Source: Flavobacteriaceae bacterium YJPT1-3 (GTDB lineage: Bacteria; Bacteroidota; Bacteroidia; Flavobacteriales; Flavobacteriaceae). Taken from it: DNA of 64,000 bases. Where the stretch lies: NCBI GenBank assembly GCA_029866965.1, contig CP123444.1, forward strand, positions 468,501 through 532,500, in the 5' to 3' direction. Positions 27,848 to 37,224 of the stretch are shown here, piece by piece (the first letter of the stretch is position 1; the number at the start of each line of letters is the position of its first letter). The notes beneath the pieces were generated by a model, which did no database searches, was not told where the DNA came from, and saw nothing but the letters and a program-made list of their open reading frames with translations. Made by a program: the position numbers and the translations under genes.

Positions 27848-29044
27848 TTACTTGGCCACCGTAAAGGTAAAAGTCGTCCCTTCTTCACTATCGGATCGCA
27901 ATTGAATTATCCCCTCCTGCTGATCCACTAGCTTTTTAACGAGCGCCAACCCGATTCCCGTTCCTTGATCCCCATGGCGATCCTTCGTATTTTGAGTTAC
28001 GAAAAGCCTAAAAATAGAGTCCTTGTTCTCCTCTGCAATTCCATCTCCATTATCACCTACCATAAATTGATAATGGGTATCCAATTCTTCAAATTGCAAA
28101 TTGATCTGTCGACGTGGTTTGGAATTGTATTTTAATGAATTTGTAATCAAATTGAGCAGAATTTGAATGACCACGCTGCGTCTTATTTGAATTTGAGGAT
28201 TCTCATCAGGCATGCGTACCTCTACATCGTCATCTATAACGACCAGATCGCAGACCTCTTCGAAAAGATCACGTATAAATACAGCTTCTTTTTTTGTCTC
28301 GGTATCGCCTACATCGTAATAATGCAAGAGTCCATCAATGTATTTAGCCAAGGTATTGGATGATTGTTGGATATAGCGAAGGTATTCCCCGGTGCTGTCA
28401 GACCAGGTTTCGTCGCGCTCTTCCTCCAACAATTCCACCAGCTGCCTGATATTGGACAAGGGGGACTTTAAATCGTGGGAGACCACCCGGGCAAATTTTC
28501 TCAGTGCCGTATTTTTTTCAGTCAGTCGCTCTTGCAATTTTTTCAGCCGATTATTTTGCACCTGCTGTTCGAACAATTGTACCACCTGTTTGGCCAGTGT
28601 TTTTAATGCTTCTTTTTGATTATCATCTAATTGGCGCGGCTGATGATCGTAAACACATAAAGTGCCTAGAGCGAAGCCCTGTGGATTAATCAAGGGTACA
28701 CCGGCATAAAAAATAGTTCGAAACACCTCAATGTTAGGATTTCCTTGAAATCGAGGGTCTTTACGAGCATCTTCAACAATGAAGATATCATCTTCAGTAT
28801 TTATAGCGTGACCACAAAACGAGGTTTCTCGAGGAGCTTCTTGAACGTCAACTCCGTGCCTTGATTTTAAATAATTTCGGTCTTGATCGACCAGGGTTAT
28901 TAGAGAGATCGGGGCCTCACAGATATAAGCCACCAGCGCTGTGATATTATCATAACTTTCTTCCGGAAGCGTGTCTAGTAACTGATAGCTGCGTAGCGCA
29001 ACCAAACGTTCCGATTCATTTTTGGGGATTTTTGGGGGTATCAT
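27848..29044 (-). CDS. GAF-domain sensor histidine kinase
   Basis: Cytosolic histidine kinase of 398 residues without TM segments. A GAF domain (about 20-160, with DTLPEESYDNI and FCGHAI) is followed by a coiled linker, a HisKA dimerisation helix with phospho-acceptor His190 in VVSHDLKSPLSN, and an HATPase domain: N box LLNLITNSLKYN, G1 GDNGDGI, F region FRLF, and G2 GTGIGLALVKKLV. No response regulator is adjacent, so it is an orphan kinase. The signal sensed by GAF cannot be told. Confidence 0.92.
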   Translation of the reverse strand: MIPPKIPKNESERLVALRSYQLLDTLPEESYDNITALVAYICEAPISLITLVDQDRNYLKSRHGVDVQEAPRETSFCGHAINTEDDIFIVEDARKDPRFQGNPNIEVFRTIFYAGVPLINPQGFALGTLCVYDHQPRQLDDNQKEALKTLAKQVVQLFEQQVQNNRLKKLQERLTEKNTALRKFARVVSHDLKSPLSNIRQLVELLEEERDETWSDSTGEYLRYIQQSSNTLAKYIDGLLHYYDVGDTETKKEAVFIRDLFEEVCDLVVIDDDVEVRMPDENPQIQIRRSVVIQILLNLITNSLKYNSKPRRQINLQFEELDTHYQFMVGDNGDGIAEENKDSIFRLFVTQNTKDRHGDQGTGIGLALVKKLVDQQEGIIQLRSDSEEGTTFTFTVAK

Positions 29045-29109
29045 AAAAAAGCACTTTCTACATTAACGGAAAAAAGTGGTTTTCGGTTTCCCAAGAAACT
29101 CCCAAAATT

Positions 29110-32100
29110 TCAATTCAGCTCCTTTTCGTAGAAATGAGTGGCGTCATATAAAAGTTCATTCATCTTACTGCGTTCAAAAGCAATTCGTTCATCATCCCAG
29201 TCCAGATATTTAACAAAGTCTTGTAAGACCACTTCTAGATAACGACTTACACTGTCGACATCAAAATACAAACGCCCGGTACGACGAATGAAAAAGTCGG
29301 CGAGACTATTGGCCATTTCTGAATGTACTGCGTACCATAATTCGGCACGGATCAATCGTTCCATCATATCCTCATTCAGGAAATAATTGATCTTCTTTAA
29401 AATGATCTCGCTTTGCTTACCATAGGTCGCGACCAGATACCAGGCCACATAATCATCAGCAATACCCAGATCCTGCAGGCGCTGAGCCAATTCCTTTCTA
29501 TACTGATCTACCTCCTTAGAATTGCGAAAAGCATGGGAGGTCAGGCTCAAATGTTCGGTAACCGATTTCTCCACCCGCTCGCGACGTTTCTTACTCAATT
29601 GTTTCAGAACCACTTCTATTACCCGTTGCGCCATTTTACGATACCCGGTTAACTTACCTCCGGCAATGGAGATCAATCCACTATCACTAATGAAGGTCTC
29701 ATCCTTTCGCGAAAGCTCACTCGGATCTTTCTCTTCCTCGTGGATCAGCGGACGCAAGCCCGCCCAGTTTGATTCAATATCCTCTATCGATAAGTTGATA
29801 TCGGGAAAAGTTTCGTTAATAGCGTTTAGCAGGTATTTAGCGTCTGCCTCGGTAGCCACTACCCGATCTAGATTACCATTGTAATTGGTGTCAGTAGTGC
29901 CCACATAGGTAACCCGACCGCGGGGAATTGCAAAGATCATTCGACCGTCCGGTACATCAAAATACAGGGACTGTTTCACCGGTAATTTCTCCTGTGGAAA
30001 AACGATATGAACACCCTTGGTCAGGTGTAAATACTTCTTGTTCATCGATGCATTCTTTTTACGCAATTTATCCACCCAGGGTCCGGTAGCTGAAACAAAA
30101 GATCGACCTTCAATCTCAAAGGTTTTATCACTATTATGATCGCGACATCTTAGCTGAGTAATTTGTCCCTTGCGATCGTAAACGAAATCTTCCATTTCGC
30201 AATAGTTCAGACAAATGGCACCAAAGGCAGCTGCTTTCTTCAAGAGTTCCACGGTGAGCCGGGCATCATCGGTACGGTATTCGGCATAATAACCTCCGCC
30301 CAGTAAGGTACTTTCTTCCAGTAAGGGCTCTTTTTCCAGTGTCTCTTCTTTGCTGAGCATCTTCCTGCGATCATCCCCTTCTACGTTGGCCAGTAAGTCA
30401 TATACTTTGAGACCAATACTGGTCATCATTTTTCCATATTGACCACCTTCGATCAAAGGCAATAACATTTTCTCTGGAACGACCAGATGGGGTGCCAATT
30501 TATGAACCACGGCACGCTCTGAGCCGGATTCTTTGACCAGGCCAATTTCAAACTGCTTAAGGTAACGCAAGCCGCCGTGAATCAACTTAGTGGATTTATT
30601 GCTGGTTCCGGACGCAAAATCATTCTTTTCTACCAAGCAAACGGAGAGTCCGCGAGAGGCGGCATCTAGAGCGATCCCTGAACCGGTCACCCCACCTCCA
30701 ATGATCACCAAATCAAACTTCTTCTTTTTAGCCTTTTTGATCATGCGCTTCCGATCGAGTACGGAGAACCGAAGGCTTTTCTTTTCTTTTTCTTGTGCTT
30801 CTGCGAAATCAGAACGGGTACGCTCAATGGCTTGTTTCCAGCCTTCCGCCTTTTGATTGCGTAATCGAACGTCCATATTCGGCTGAAAAATTTGTTCTGC
30901 CTCCCGCACCCTGGCGATATCGTCAAGACTCCAAACCCCTGCCTTGATACCGGCCAATAAGGCCGCCCCCAGGGCGGTCACTTCAAGCATTTTTGGACGA
31001 TCCACCTCGGCATCGAGTATGTCTGCCTGAAATTGCATCAAATAATTGTTAGCGCAAGCTCCACCATCTACTTTCAAAGTCTTCATTTGTTTACCGCTGT
31101 CCTCTTGCATAGCGTCAATCACATCCTTTACCTGCAAGGCCAAAGCCTCTACGGTAGCCTTGATAATTTCTTCTCTACCGGTGTTAAAGGTGAGTCCATA
31201 GATAGCGCCTTTGGCTTTGGTGTCCCAATAGGGCGCTCCAAGCCCGGAAAAGGCGGGAACCACGTAGAGATCTTCCAAAGGGGGTATACTCTTGCAGATC
31301 GCTTCTGTTTCACTAGCCTTGGAGATAAGCTTTAAAGAATCTCGAAGCCACTGTATAGAGGCACCTCCTACAAAAACGCTTCCCTCCAGCGCATATTTCA
31401 CAGGCTCTCCATCTAAAGACGCACAAAGGGTGGTCAATAAACCGTTCTTTGAAAAAGACGGCTTTTTTCCAGTATTTAACAGCATAAAGCATCCGGTCCC
31501 GTAGGTATTTTTGGCCGTTCCGGTATGATGACCCCCTTGCCCAAATAAAGACGCTTGCTGGTCGCCTGCCACCCCGTAGATTGGAATCTTTGTGCCCTTG
31601 TATTCAACATCACCAAAATGCGAGGAAGAAGCCTGAACCGTAGGCAACAGACTTTTAGGAAGGTTCATTTCCTGCAACAATTCTTCATCCCATTGCTGAT
31701 TGACAATATTGTAAATCATGGTCCGACTGGCATTGGAATGGTCGGTTACATGCTTAGTCCCGTTGGTGAAATTGTAAATCAACCAGCTATCAATAGTACC
31801 AAATAAAAGTTCGCCTGCCTCAGCCCGTTGTTGCGCACCATCTACATGATCAAGTATCCAGCGCAACTTGGTAGCCGAAAAATAACTATCAATTACCAGT
31901 CCGGTGTTTTTACGCACGTACCGCTCCAGGTCTTTAGCCTTTAGGTCTTCACAAATACCGATCGTGCGTTTATCCAGCCAGACGATCGCATTGAATATCG
32001 GATCTCCGGTCTTGCGGTCCCAGACCACCGTGGTTTCCCGCTGATTAGTGATTCCAATTCCGGCCACTTCCTCCGGGTGAACTCCTGATTGTAGCATGAT

Positions 32101-32289
32101 TTCCTCAAACACCTCCTGCTGGTCCTGATAGATCATGACGGGATCATGCTCTACCCAACCCGATTTGGGGTAAAATTGACGCAGTTCCTTTTGAGCGATC
32201 TGTACAATCTCTCCTTGAAGATTAAATAATATCGCTCGGGTACTGGTGGTTCCCTGATCAAAAGCTATTACGTATTTCTTGTTCATCAT
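29110..32289 (-). CDS. Fused glycerol kinase / glycerol-3-phosphate dehydrogenase
   Basis: A single open frame of 1059 residues. Residues 1-497 are a full glycerol kinase (FDQGTTSTRAI at the start, GSVFVGGASIQWL, KVDGGACANNYLMQF), and about 525-1059 are a full FAD-dependent GlpD (GGGVTGSG at 531-538, GTSNKSTKLIHGGLRYLKQFE, and WAGLRPLI). The 25-residue junction is charged (AEAQEKEKKSLRFSVLDRKRM), and its second half resembles the usual N-terminal start of GlpD, so neither partner is truncated. The fusion would convert glycerol to dihydroxyacetone phosphate in two consecutive steps at the membrane. No glpF is adjacent. Starts at 32289 and 32286 are equivalent. A one-mismatch palindrome lies at 29703. 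Confidence 0.95.
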   Translation of the reverse strand: MMNKKYVIAFDQGTTSTRAILFNLQGEIVQIAQKELRQFYPKSGWVEHDPVMIYQDQQEVFEEIMLQSGVHPEEVAGIGITNQRETTVVWDRKTGDPIFNAIVWLDKRTIGICEDLKAKDLERYVRKNTGLVIDSYFSATKLRWILDHVDGAQQRAEAGELLFGTIDSWLIYNFTNGTKHVTDHSNASRTMIYNIVNQQWDEELLQEMNLPKSLLPTVQASSSHFGDVEYKGTKIPIYGVAGDQQASLFGQGGHHTGTAKNTYGTGCFMLLNTGKKPSFSKNGLLTTLCASLDGEPVKYALEGSVFVGGASIQWLRDSLKLISKASETEAICKSIPPLEDLYVVPAFSGLGAPYWDTKAKGAIYGLTFNTGREEIIKATVEALALQVKDVIDAMQEDSGKQMKTLKVDGGACANNYLMQFQADILDAEVDRPKMLEVTALGAALLAGIKAGVWSLDDIARVREAEQIFQPNMDVRLRNQKAEGWKQAIERTRSDFAEAQEKEKKSLRFSVLDRKRMIKKAKKKKFDLVIIGGGVTGSGIALDAASRGLSVCLVEKNDFASGTSNKSTKLIHGGLRYLKQFEIGLVKESGSERAVVHKLAPHLVVPEKMLLPLIEGGQYGKMMTSIGLKVYDLLANVEGDDRRKMLSKEETLEKEPLLEESTLLGGGYYAEYRTDDARLTVELLKKAAAFGAICLNYCEMEDFVYDRKGQITQLRCRDHNSDKTFEIEGRSFVSATGPWVDKLRKKNASMNKKYLHLTKGVHIVFPQEKLPVKQSLYFDVPDGRMIFAIPRGRVTYVGTTDTNYNGNLDRVVATEADAKYLLNAINETFPDINLSIEDIESNWAGLRPLIHEEEKDPSELSRKDETFISDSGLISIAGGKLTGYRKMAQRVIEVVLKQLSKKRRERVEKSVTEHLSLTSHAFRNSKEVDQYRKELAQRLQDLGIADDYVAWYLVATYGKQSEIILKKINYFLNEDMMERLIRAELWYAVHSEMANSLADFFIRRTGRLYFDVDSVSRYLEVVLQDFVKYLDWDDERIAFERSKMNELLYDATHFYEKELN
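29703..29716. repeat. Palindrome, one mismatch
   Basis: CCTTTCGCGAAAGC in the GlpD half, read on the minus strand in a third phase as Leu-Ser-Arg-Lys. Confidence 0.65.
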
Positions 32290-32295
32290 TTTGAT

Positions 32296-33348
32296 TTAAA
32301 ATTCAAAGGCATAAATAATTATTTGGTGAAAGGTGTCTCCCTCCAGCAAGAATGGACCGGGAAAATTTGGATGATTAGGCGCATCCGGGAAATGCTGTGG
32401 TTCCAGGCACAATCCGGGGGAGCGATCAGCCAGGGCGCCGTATTTCCCTTCCCAGCTGCCTAAGTTGTTGGCGGTAAAAAATTGCAGCCCGGGCGAATTA
32501 CTAAAAAGCTGCATCGTGATTGAGTGGTCTGGCTTCGTTATACGCGCTATCGGAACTTCTAGCGCATCCTGCTTGATCACGTAGTTGTGATCATAGCCTT
32601 CTTTTCTTCCTGTATTAATTGCCTTTAGGCTGGTAAAATTCATCATTTCATCCACTCGTTTAATGGCCCCCGTGGGGATCCCTTCCTTATCGACCTCCAG
32701 ATAATGCTCTGCCCGAATGCTAACCTGATGGTCCTCTATAGATTTTCCGGACCGCTGATCCAGATTCCAGTATTCATGTCGGGTTAGATTCACAGGAGTA
32801 TCCTTAGTTGTGCTTGCGAAATGATCAAAGCGAATGCGATTGTCTGCGGTCATTTGAATACGCACCTCCACTTGTAAATCTCCTGGAAAACCCTCTTCCC
32901 CATCCGGACTTGTATAGGTAAAAACTAAGCCTTCTTCCAGTTTTTCGTGCAAGGTCCATAGCTGACGATGAAAACCTTGTGGGCCTCCATGCAAGTGGTT
33001 CGAACCATCATTTCGCGAAAGCCTAAACTGCTCACCCTTCCATTCAAATTGACCTTCCTTAATGCGATTGGCATAGCGCCCTATGATACAACCAAAATAA
33101 GGATGGGTTTGCTCATATGAACTCAATTCATCAAAACCAAGAACCACATCACGAAACTTACCATCCTCTTGAGGAATCAACAGTTTATGGATCGTAAGTC
33201 CGTAGTCTAAAAGGTGAATTTCCATGCCGGACGGATAGCGAAAGATGTAGCAGGTGACTTCCTGTCCGGAGCTTGTGGTACCAAAAGGGTAACTTGTAAT
33301 CAATGCATGCAATTTTAATGGCACTGAAAGATAGCCAATACCAAGCAT
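32296..33348 (-). CDS. galM: Aldose 1-epimerase (mutarotase)
   Basis: 350 residues from the ATG at 33348; a TTG eight codons upstream is possible. It interconverts alpha and beta anomers of hexoses. Family landmarks are FGCIIGRYANRIKEGQF, RNDGSNHLHGGPQGF with the substrate-binding His pair, LTRHEYWNL, and the C-terminal GLCLEPQHFPDAPNHPNFP with the catalytic Glu. Six bases after it begins the glycerol fusion gene, so they are probably cotranscribed. A two-mismatch palindrome is at 33009. Confidence 0.94.
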   Translation of the reverse strand: MLGIGYLSVPLKLHALITSYPFGTTSSGQEVTCYIFRYPSGMEIHLLDYGLTIHKLLIPQEDGKFRDVVLGFDELSSYEQTHPYFGCIIGRYANRIKEGQFEWKGEQFRLSRNDGSNHLHGGPQGFHRQLWTLHEKLEEGLVFTYTSPDGEEGFPGDLQVEVRIQMTADNRIRFDHFASTTKDTPVNLTRHEYWNLDQRSGKSIEDHQVSIRAEHYLEVDKEGIPTGAIKRVDEMMNFTSLKAINTGRKEGYDHNYVIKQDALEVPIARITKPDHSITMQLFSNSPGLQFFTANNLGSWEGKYGALADRSPGLCLEPQHFPDAPNHPNFPGPFLLEGDTFHQIIIYAFEF

Positions 33349-33474
33349 AACACCACTGAAATTGCGACTCAAGTCTTAAAAAAACAAAGGGAAAACCAAA
33401 AGCAGAGTTTCTTCGTAAGTTTTGATGCGTAGCTCAGACCAATAGTTATATTTACGCTTCATTAAAATAGACAC

Positions 33475-33810
33475 ATGGCAAACAATTATTACGATCCTGC
33501 CGATCTTCGAAAATTTGGAAAGATCACAGATTGGAGTGAAGAACTGGGCACTAAATTTTTTGATTATTACGGTCATGTCTTTGAAGAAGGGGCTCTTTCT
33601 GCCCGAGAGAAGGCACTAATTGCATTAGCTGTTGCCCATACTGAACAATGTCCTTATTGCATTGACGCCTATACCAAGGACAGCCTGCAACGTGGAGTCA
33701 CCAAAGAGGAAATGATGGAAGCGGTACATGTTGGGGCTGCCATAAAAAGTGGAGCGACCTTAGTTCACGCAACCATGATGATGAATAAGGTGAATAAACT
33801 TGAGATGTGA
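33475..33810 (+). CDS. Arsenosugar-associated peroxidase-like CMD protein
   Basis: 111 residues of the carboxymuconolactone decarboxylase/AhpD superfamily. The redox pair is Cys59/Cys62 in QCPYCIDAY, with the downstream HVGAAIKSGATLVHATMM helix. The N-terminus NYYDPADLRKFG and the whole pattern match the arsenosugar-associated peroxidase-like family that travels with ArsS. It could reduce an oxidised arsenical or protect the radical SAM enzyme; that role is inference. A TATATTTA element lies about 20 bp upstream of the ATG. Confidence 0.88.
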   Translation: MANNYYDPADLRKFGKITDWSEELGTKFFDYYGHVFEEGALSAREKALIALAVAHTEQCPYCIDAYTKDSLQRGVTKEEMMEAVHVGAAIKSGATLVHATMMMNKVNKLEM

Positions 33811-33918
33811 TCAATAAGCCTTTTTGTCCTGGTATTTCAGAAGAAGGGGGTATAGCGTTTGAAAAATGAACTGATCTCAAACTTTGTTTAGTAACTTACC
33901 TCCATCAAAACAACTAAC

Positions 33919-35352
33919 ATGAAAAAAATTTTTATTCTCCTATTGATGGTCAGTCTCAGCTTGAATGCTGCTGGACAGAAAATGAGTGCTGCCAAAAAAG
34001 CCGCGATCACTTCGGTGGAAAAGCACAAAGCAGAACTTATTCGTATTTCTGACGAGATCTGGGCGCTTGCGGAAACTGCTTTTGACGAGAAACAATCCAG
34101 TAAAATTCTGGCCGATTATGCCGAATCTCAAGGTTTTACTGTAGAACGCGGAGTTGCCGGAATCCCCACGGCATTTGTCGCCTCTTACGGAAGCGGATCT
34201 CCAGTAATCAGTGTACTTGGCGAGTTTGATGCCCTGCCCGGAATCTCTCAAAAAGCACAACCTACCAAAGAGCCGCTCAACGAGGGAGCTGCTGGTCATG
34301 GTTGTGGACATAATTTATTTGGAGCGGGTAGCCTCGGAGCGGCTATTGCCATTAAAGAATTGATCGAAGCTGGAAAAATAAAAGGCACGGTTAAGTTTAT
34401 GGGTACCCCTAGTGAAGAAAAGTACTTTGGAAAAATCTGGATGGTACGCGAAGGCCTCTGGGATGGTGTTGATGTCAATATGAGTTGGCATCCGGCTGCC
34501 AGCACTGAGGCGGATGTACAAAGTTCTCTGGCTCTTGTTGATTTTAAAATTGAATTTTATGGTCAGGCCGCACACGCCAGCGCAGACCCGTGGAATGGCA
34601 GAAGCGCCTCAGATGCCTTAGAGCTCTACACGACTGGGGTCAATTATTATCGCGAACATGTAAAGCCAACCGTACGTATGCACTACCACATCCAGGATGG
34701 TGGACAAGTCGTCAATGTAGTACCGGACTACGCCCGATTATGGATGCGGGTGCGAGATACCAAACGTGAAGGCATGATGCCCGTGTACGAACGCCTACAA
34801 AAAATGGCAGAAGGCGCAGCCATCATGGCCAATGTCGACTACAAAGTATCCCTAATTTCCGGAATCTACGAAGTTTTGGTCAATCGCACCGGAGGAGAAG
34901 CCATGCAAAAAAACTTAGAACTATTAGGTCCCATTGAATATACCGAAGAAGAGGTTGCATTTGGCAAGAAAATACAGGAAGTGACGGGTAAAAAGCAAGT
35001 CGGAATGGACAGTGCCATAAAGCCCCTTGAAGCGACCAAAGAACACCCGGGCGGTGGAAGTACAGACGTGGGAGATGTAAGTTGGAACGTACCCAATATC
35101 AATTTGGGCGTAACCACAGCACCCAAAGACACCCCCTGGCACTCCTGGGCTGTGGTGGCCTGTGGCGGCATGTCGATTGGTCATAAAGGAATGGCGTACG
35201 CCAGTAAAGCGATGGCTATGACCATGGTCGACCTTTATGAGAATCCTAAACTGGTAGAAGAAGTTAAAAAAGAATATAAGGAGCGAAAAGGCGATGCTAC
35301 CTATGAGGCCATAGTGCCTGATGGACCACCGCCCATTGATGCAGGAAATTAA
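33919..35352 (+). CDS. Exported M20-family amidohydrolase, AbgB-like
   Basis: 477 residues with a signal peptide (LSLNAAGQK). M20 metallopeptidase landmarks: GEFDALPGISQ, GHGCGHNLFGAG with metal-binding His, and GTPSEEKYFG with the catalytic/metal Glu pair; the dimerisation domain follows. The closest family I can name is the AbgB p-aminobenzoyl-glutamate hydrolase type, but similar exported enzymes act on other amides. It sits between two arsenosugar-type genes, with 108 bp before and 57 bp after. Whether it belongs to that pathway is unclear. Confidence 0.9.
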   Translation: MKKIFILLLMVSLSLNAAGQKMSAAKKAAITSVEKHKAELIRISDEIWALAETAFDEKQSSKILADYAESQGFTVERGVAGIPTAFVASYGSGSPVISVLGEFDALPGISQKAQPTKEPLNEGAAGHGCGHNLFGAGSLGAAIAIKELIEAGKIKGTVKFMGTPSEEKYFGKIWMVREGLWDGVDVNMSWHPAASTEADVQSSLALVDFKIEFYGQAAHASADPWNGRSASDALELYTTGVNYYREHVKPTVRMHYHIQDGGQVVNVVPDYARLWMRVRDTKREGMMPVYERLQKMAEGAAIMANVDYKVSLISGIYEVLVNRTGGEAMQKNLELLGPIEYTEEEVAFGKKIQEVTGKKQVGMDSAIKPLEATKEHPGGGSTDVGDVSWNVPNINLGVTTAPKDTPWHSWAVVACGGMSIGHKGMAYASKAMAMTMVDLYENPKLVEEVKKEYKERKGDATYEAIVPDGPPPIDAGN

Positions 35353-35409
35353 GTGTCAGTGCTTACCTCATCTACAACGTGTAGATACACCCTTGATTAA
35401 AAACAAAGT

Positions 35410-36465
35410 ATGGCGACAAAGTCCCTAAAGAAAAGAGAAAATGAATTGGCGAACAGCAATAGGCAATTAGAGATCCTCTCTAACGGCATCTTCCAGAACG
35501 GGGAGTTGCCCACCTTTGCGAGAAAGATAGACGAAACGGGACAATTTCCATTACGGCCTAAAAAGCTGGAAATTCTTCAGATCAACGTAGGCTATATGTG
35601 CAATCAGGTTTGCGAGCACTGTCATGTGGATGCCGGTCCCGATCGTAAAGAGATCATGACCTGGGAAACCATGGAGCAATGCCTGGAGGTCATTCGTAAC
35701 ACCGGAGCGCACACCCTCGATCTGACCGGTGGCGCCCCTGAGATGAATCCTCATTTCAGACGCTTTGTGGAGGAAGCTTCTAAAGCCGGAATTAAAGACT
35801 TTATCGTACGTAGTAATCTGACGATCATCAGAGCCAATAAAAAATACTACGATCTGCCTGATTTCTTTAAGAAACATAAGGTACACGTCGTAAGCTCCAT
35901 GCCGCATTGGACTCGCGGCAAAACAGACAAACAAAGAGGCGACGGTGTTTTCGATAAATCGATCAAAGCCCTGCAGGAACTGAATGAACGGGGGTACGGT
36001 ATGCCCGGAAGCGATCTCCAACTCGACCTGGTCTATAATCCAAACGGAGCCTATCTCCCGGGAGATCAGGCCAGCATGGAAAAGGATTTCAAAAAGGCCT
36101 TATTGGAAGATTTTGGAATTCAATTCCACCAGTTATTCGCCATTACCAACTTACCCATCGCAAGATTCTTAGACTACCTGCTGGCATCGGAGAATTATGA
36201 AGATTATATGTATCAATTGGTGGAGGCTTACAATCCAGCCGCCGTGGCCAACGTGATGTGCACCAATACCATTTCGATCAGCTGGGACGGCTGGTTGTAC
36301 GATTGCGACTTTAATCAAATGCTGGATCTTAAAGTGGCCAGCAAAGTCAAACACATTTCAGAATACAATGAGGATCTGCTCAATGACCGAAATATCGTAA
36401 TCTCTCAACATTGCTACGGCTGCACCGCCGGAGCAGGAAGTAGTTGTCAAGGATCAGTTGCCTAG
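35410..36465 (+). CDS. arsS: Arsenosugar biosynthesis radical SAM protein ArsS
   Basis: Radical SAM enzyme of 351 residues that, in characterised relatives, joins a dimethylated arsenical to the 5'-deoxyadenosyl group of SAM to give an arsenic-containing nucleoside. The 4Fe-4S motif CNQVCEHC gives Cys64, Cys68 and Cys71, followed by DLTGGAPEMNPHF. The C-terminus CYGCTAGAGSSC (Cys335, Cys338, Cys346) is the family's Cys-rich tail; some members have selenocysteine here, this one has only Cys codons. It is 3 bp from the next gene. No ArsM methyltransferase is visible nearby. Confidence 0.93.
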   Translation: MATKSLKKRENELANSNRQLEILSNGIFQNGELPTFARKIDETGQFPLRPKKLEILQINVGYMCNQVCEHCHVDAGPDRKEIMTWETMEQCLEVIRNTGAHTLDLTGGAPEMNPHFRRFVEEASKAGIKDFIVRSNLTIIRANKKYYDLPDFFKKHKVHVVSSMPHWTRGKTDKQRGDGVFDKSIKALQELNERGYGMPGSDLQLDLVYNPNGAYLPGDQASMEKDFKKALLEDFGIQFHQLFAITNLPIARFLDYLLASENYEDYMYQLVEAYNPAAVANVMCTNTISISWDGWLYDCDFNQMLDLKVASKVKHISEYNEDLLNDRNIVISQHCYGCTAGAGSSCQGSVA

Positions 36466-36468
36466 CTT

Positions 36469-37152
36469 ATGAGTGCGAAAACTGCCATACTATTATTTGC
36501 CCAAAGCGCTGAGGAAGAAGTAAAATACAAGCCTTTCCAACGGGCGAAGCCCTTATTTGAAGCTCTGAATGAACAGGCGTTAAAAGTAGTTCAAAGTACA
36601 AAACTGCCCTACTTCTGGATTACCGAAGCCGAACAAGAGGGCAACCACTTTGGAGAACGTTTTACTCAGGCGCTATCCCATGTATTCGATCAGGGTTACG
36701 ATCAAGTCATCGCCATTGGTAATGACTGTCCGCATTTGACTGCAAACCACCTGCTTCAAGGGAAAGATGCTTTGGATCAAAAACAAGTGGTGATTGGTCC
36801 ATCCGGAGATGGCGGCTTCTACTTATTGGGCATAAACCGTGAGGTATTTAATCCCGCCCAGTACGCCCAACTGCCCTGGCAAACTGCCGGACTTAGCCGT
36901 GCCTTGCTCCAGCTTCTCTCTAAGACAGGGCAGCCTGTAGCTTTTCTCGAGCAACTGTGGGATTTGGATGGTCCTCAAGATGTACAGGACATCCTTCAAG
37001 CAGTTAAGCCTTTAGCTCAAAAAATGCGTTCCTTATTAAAGTGCTTAGCGCGAAAAGTACTCCTACAGGATTCCGCTAGCGTAAAACTTGCTGCTAAGGG
37101 TACCTATAGCTTTCCATTTTCAAGAGGCTCCCCTGTATTGATCAGTACTTAA
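36469..37152 (+). CDS. Divergent DUF2064 (TIGR04282-like) transferase
   Basis: 227 residues with a GT-A-like fold related to TIGR04282 arsenosugar transferases. Shared motifs: ERFTQALSHVFDQGYDQVIAIGNDCPHL and the GPSGDGGFYLLGI glycine-rich segment, then WDLDGPQDV. However the nucleotide-binding N-terminus GKxKTRL, intact in the paralogue at 44786, is replaced by VKYKPFQRAKPL, so catalysis or nucleotide choice may differ. It follows arsS by 3 bp and is surely cotranscribed with it. Confidence 0.85.
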   Translation: MSAKTAILLFAQSAEEEVKYKPFQRAKPLFEALNEQALKVVQSTKLPYFWITEAEQEGNHFGERFTQALSHVFDQGYDQVIAIGNDCPHLTANHLLQGKDALDQKQVVIGPSGDGGFYLLGINREVFNPAQYAQLPWQTAGLSRALLQLLSKTGQPVAFLEQLWDLDGPQDVQDILQAVKPLAQKMRSLLKCLARKVLLQDSASVKLAAKGTYSFPFSRGSPVLIST

Positions 37153-37224
37153 GGCCCTAGAGGTCCATTAAAGTCATCAGCACTTGTGCAGATTTGACTG
37201 ATTCTAACTGATCATAATCAATCT

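Noticed and set aside
29110..32289. Sequencing error joining glpK and glpD
   Set aside because: The frame is continuous, both domains are complete, and the linker has no leftover stop or frameshift trace; a read check is still advised in the finding.
35410..36465. ArsS as a selenoprotein
   Set aside because: All C-terminal catalytic-type positions are coded by Cys codons and there is no in-frame TGA before the TAG stop.
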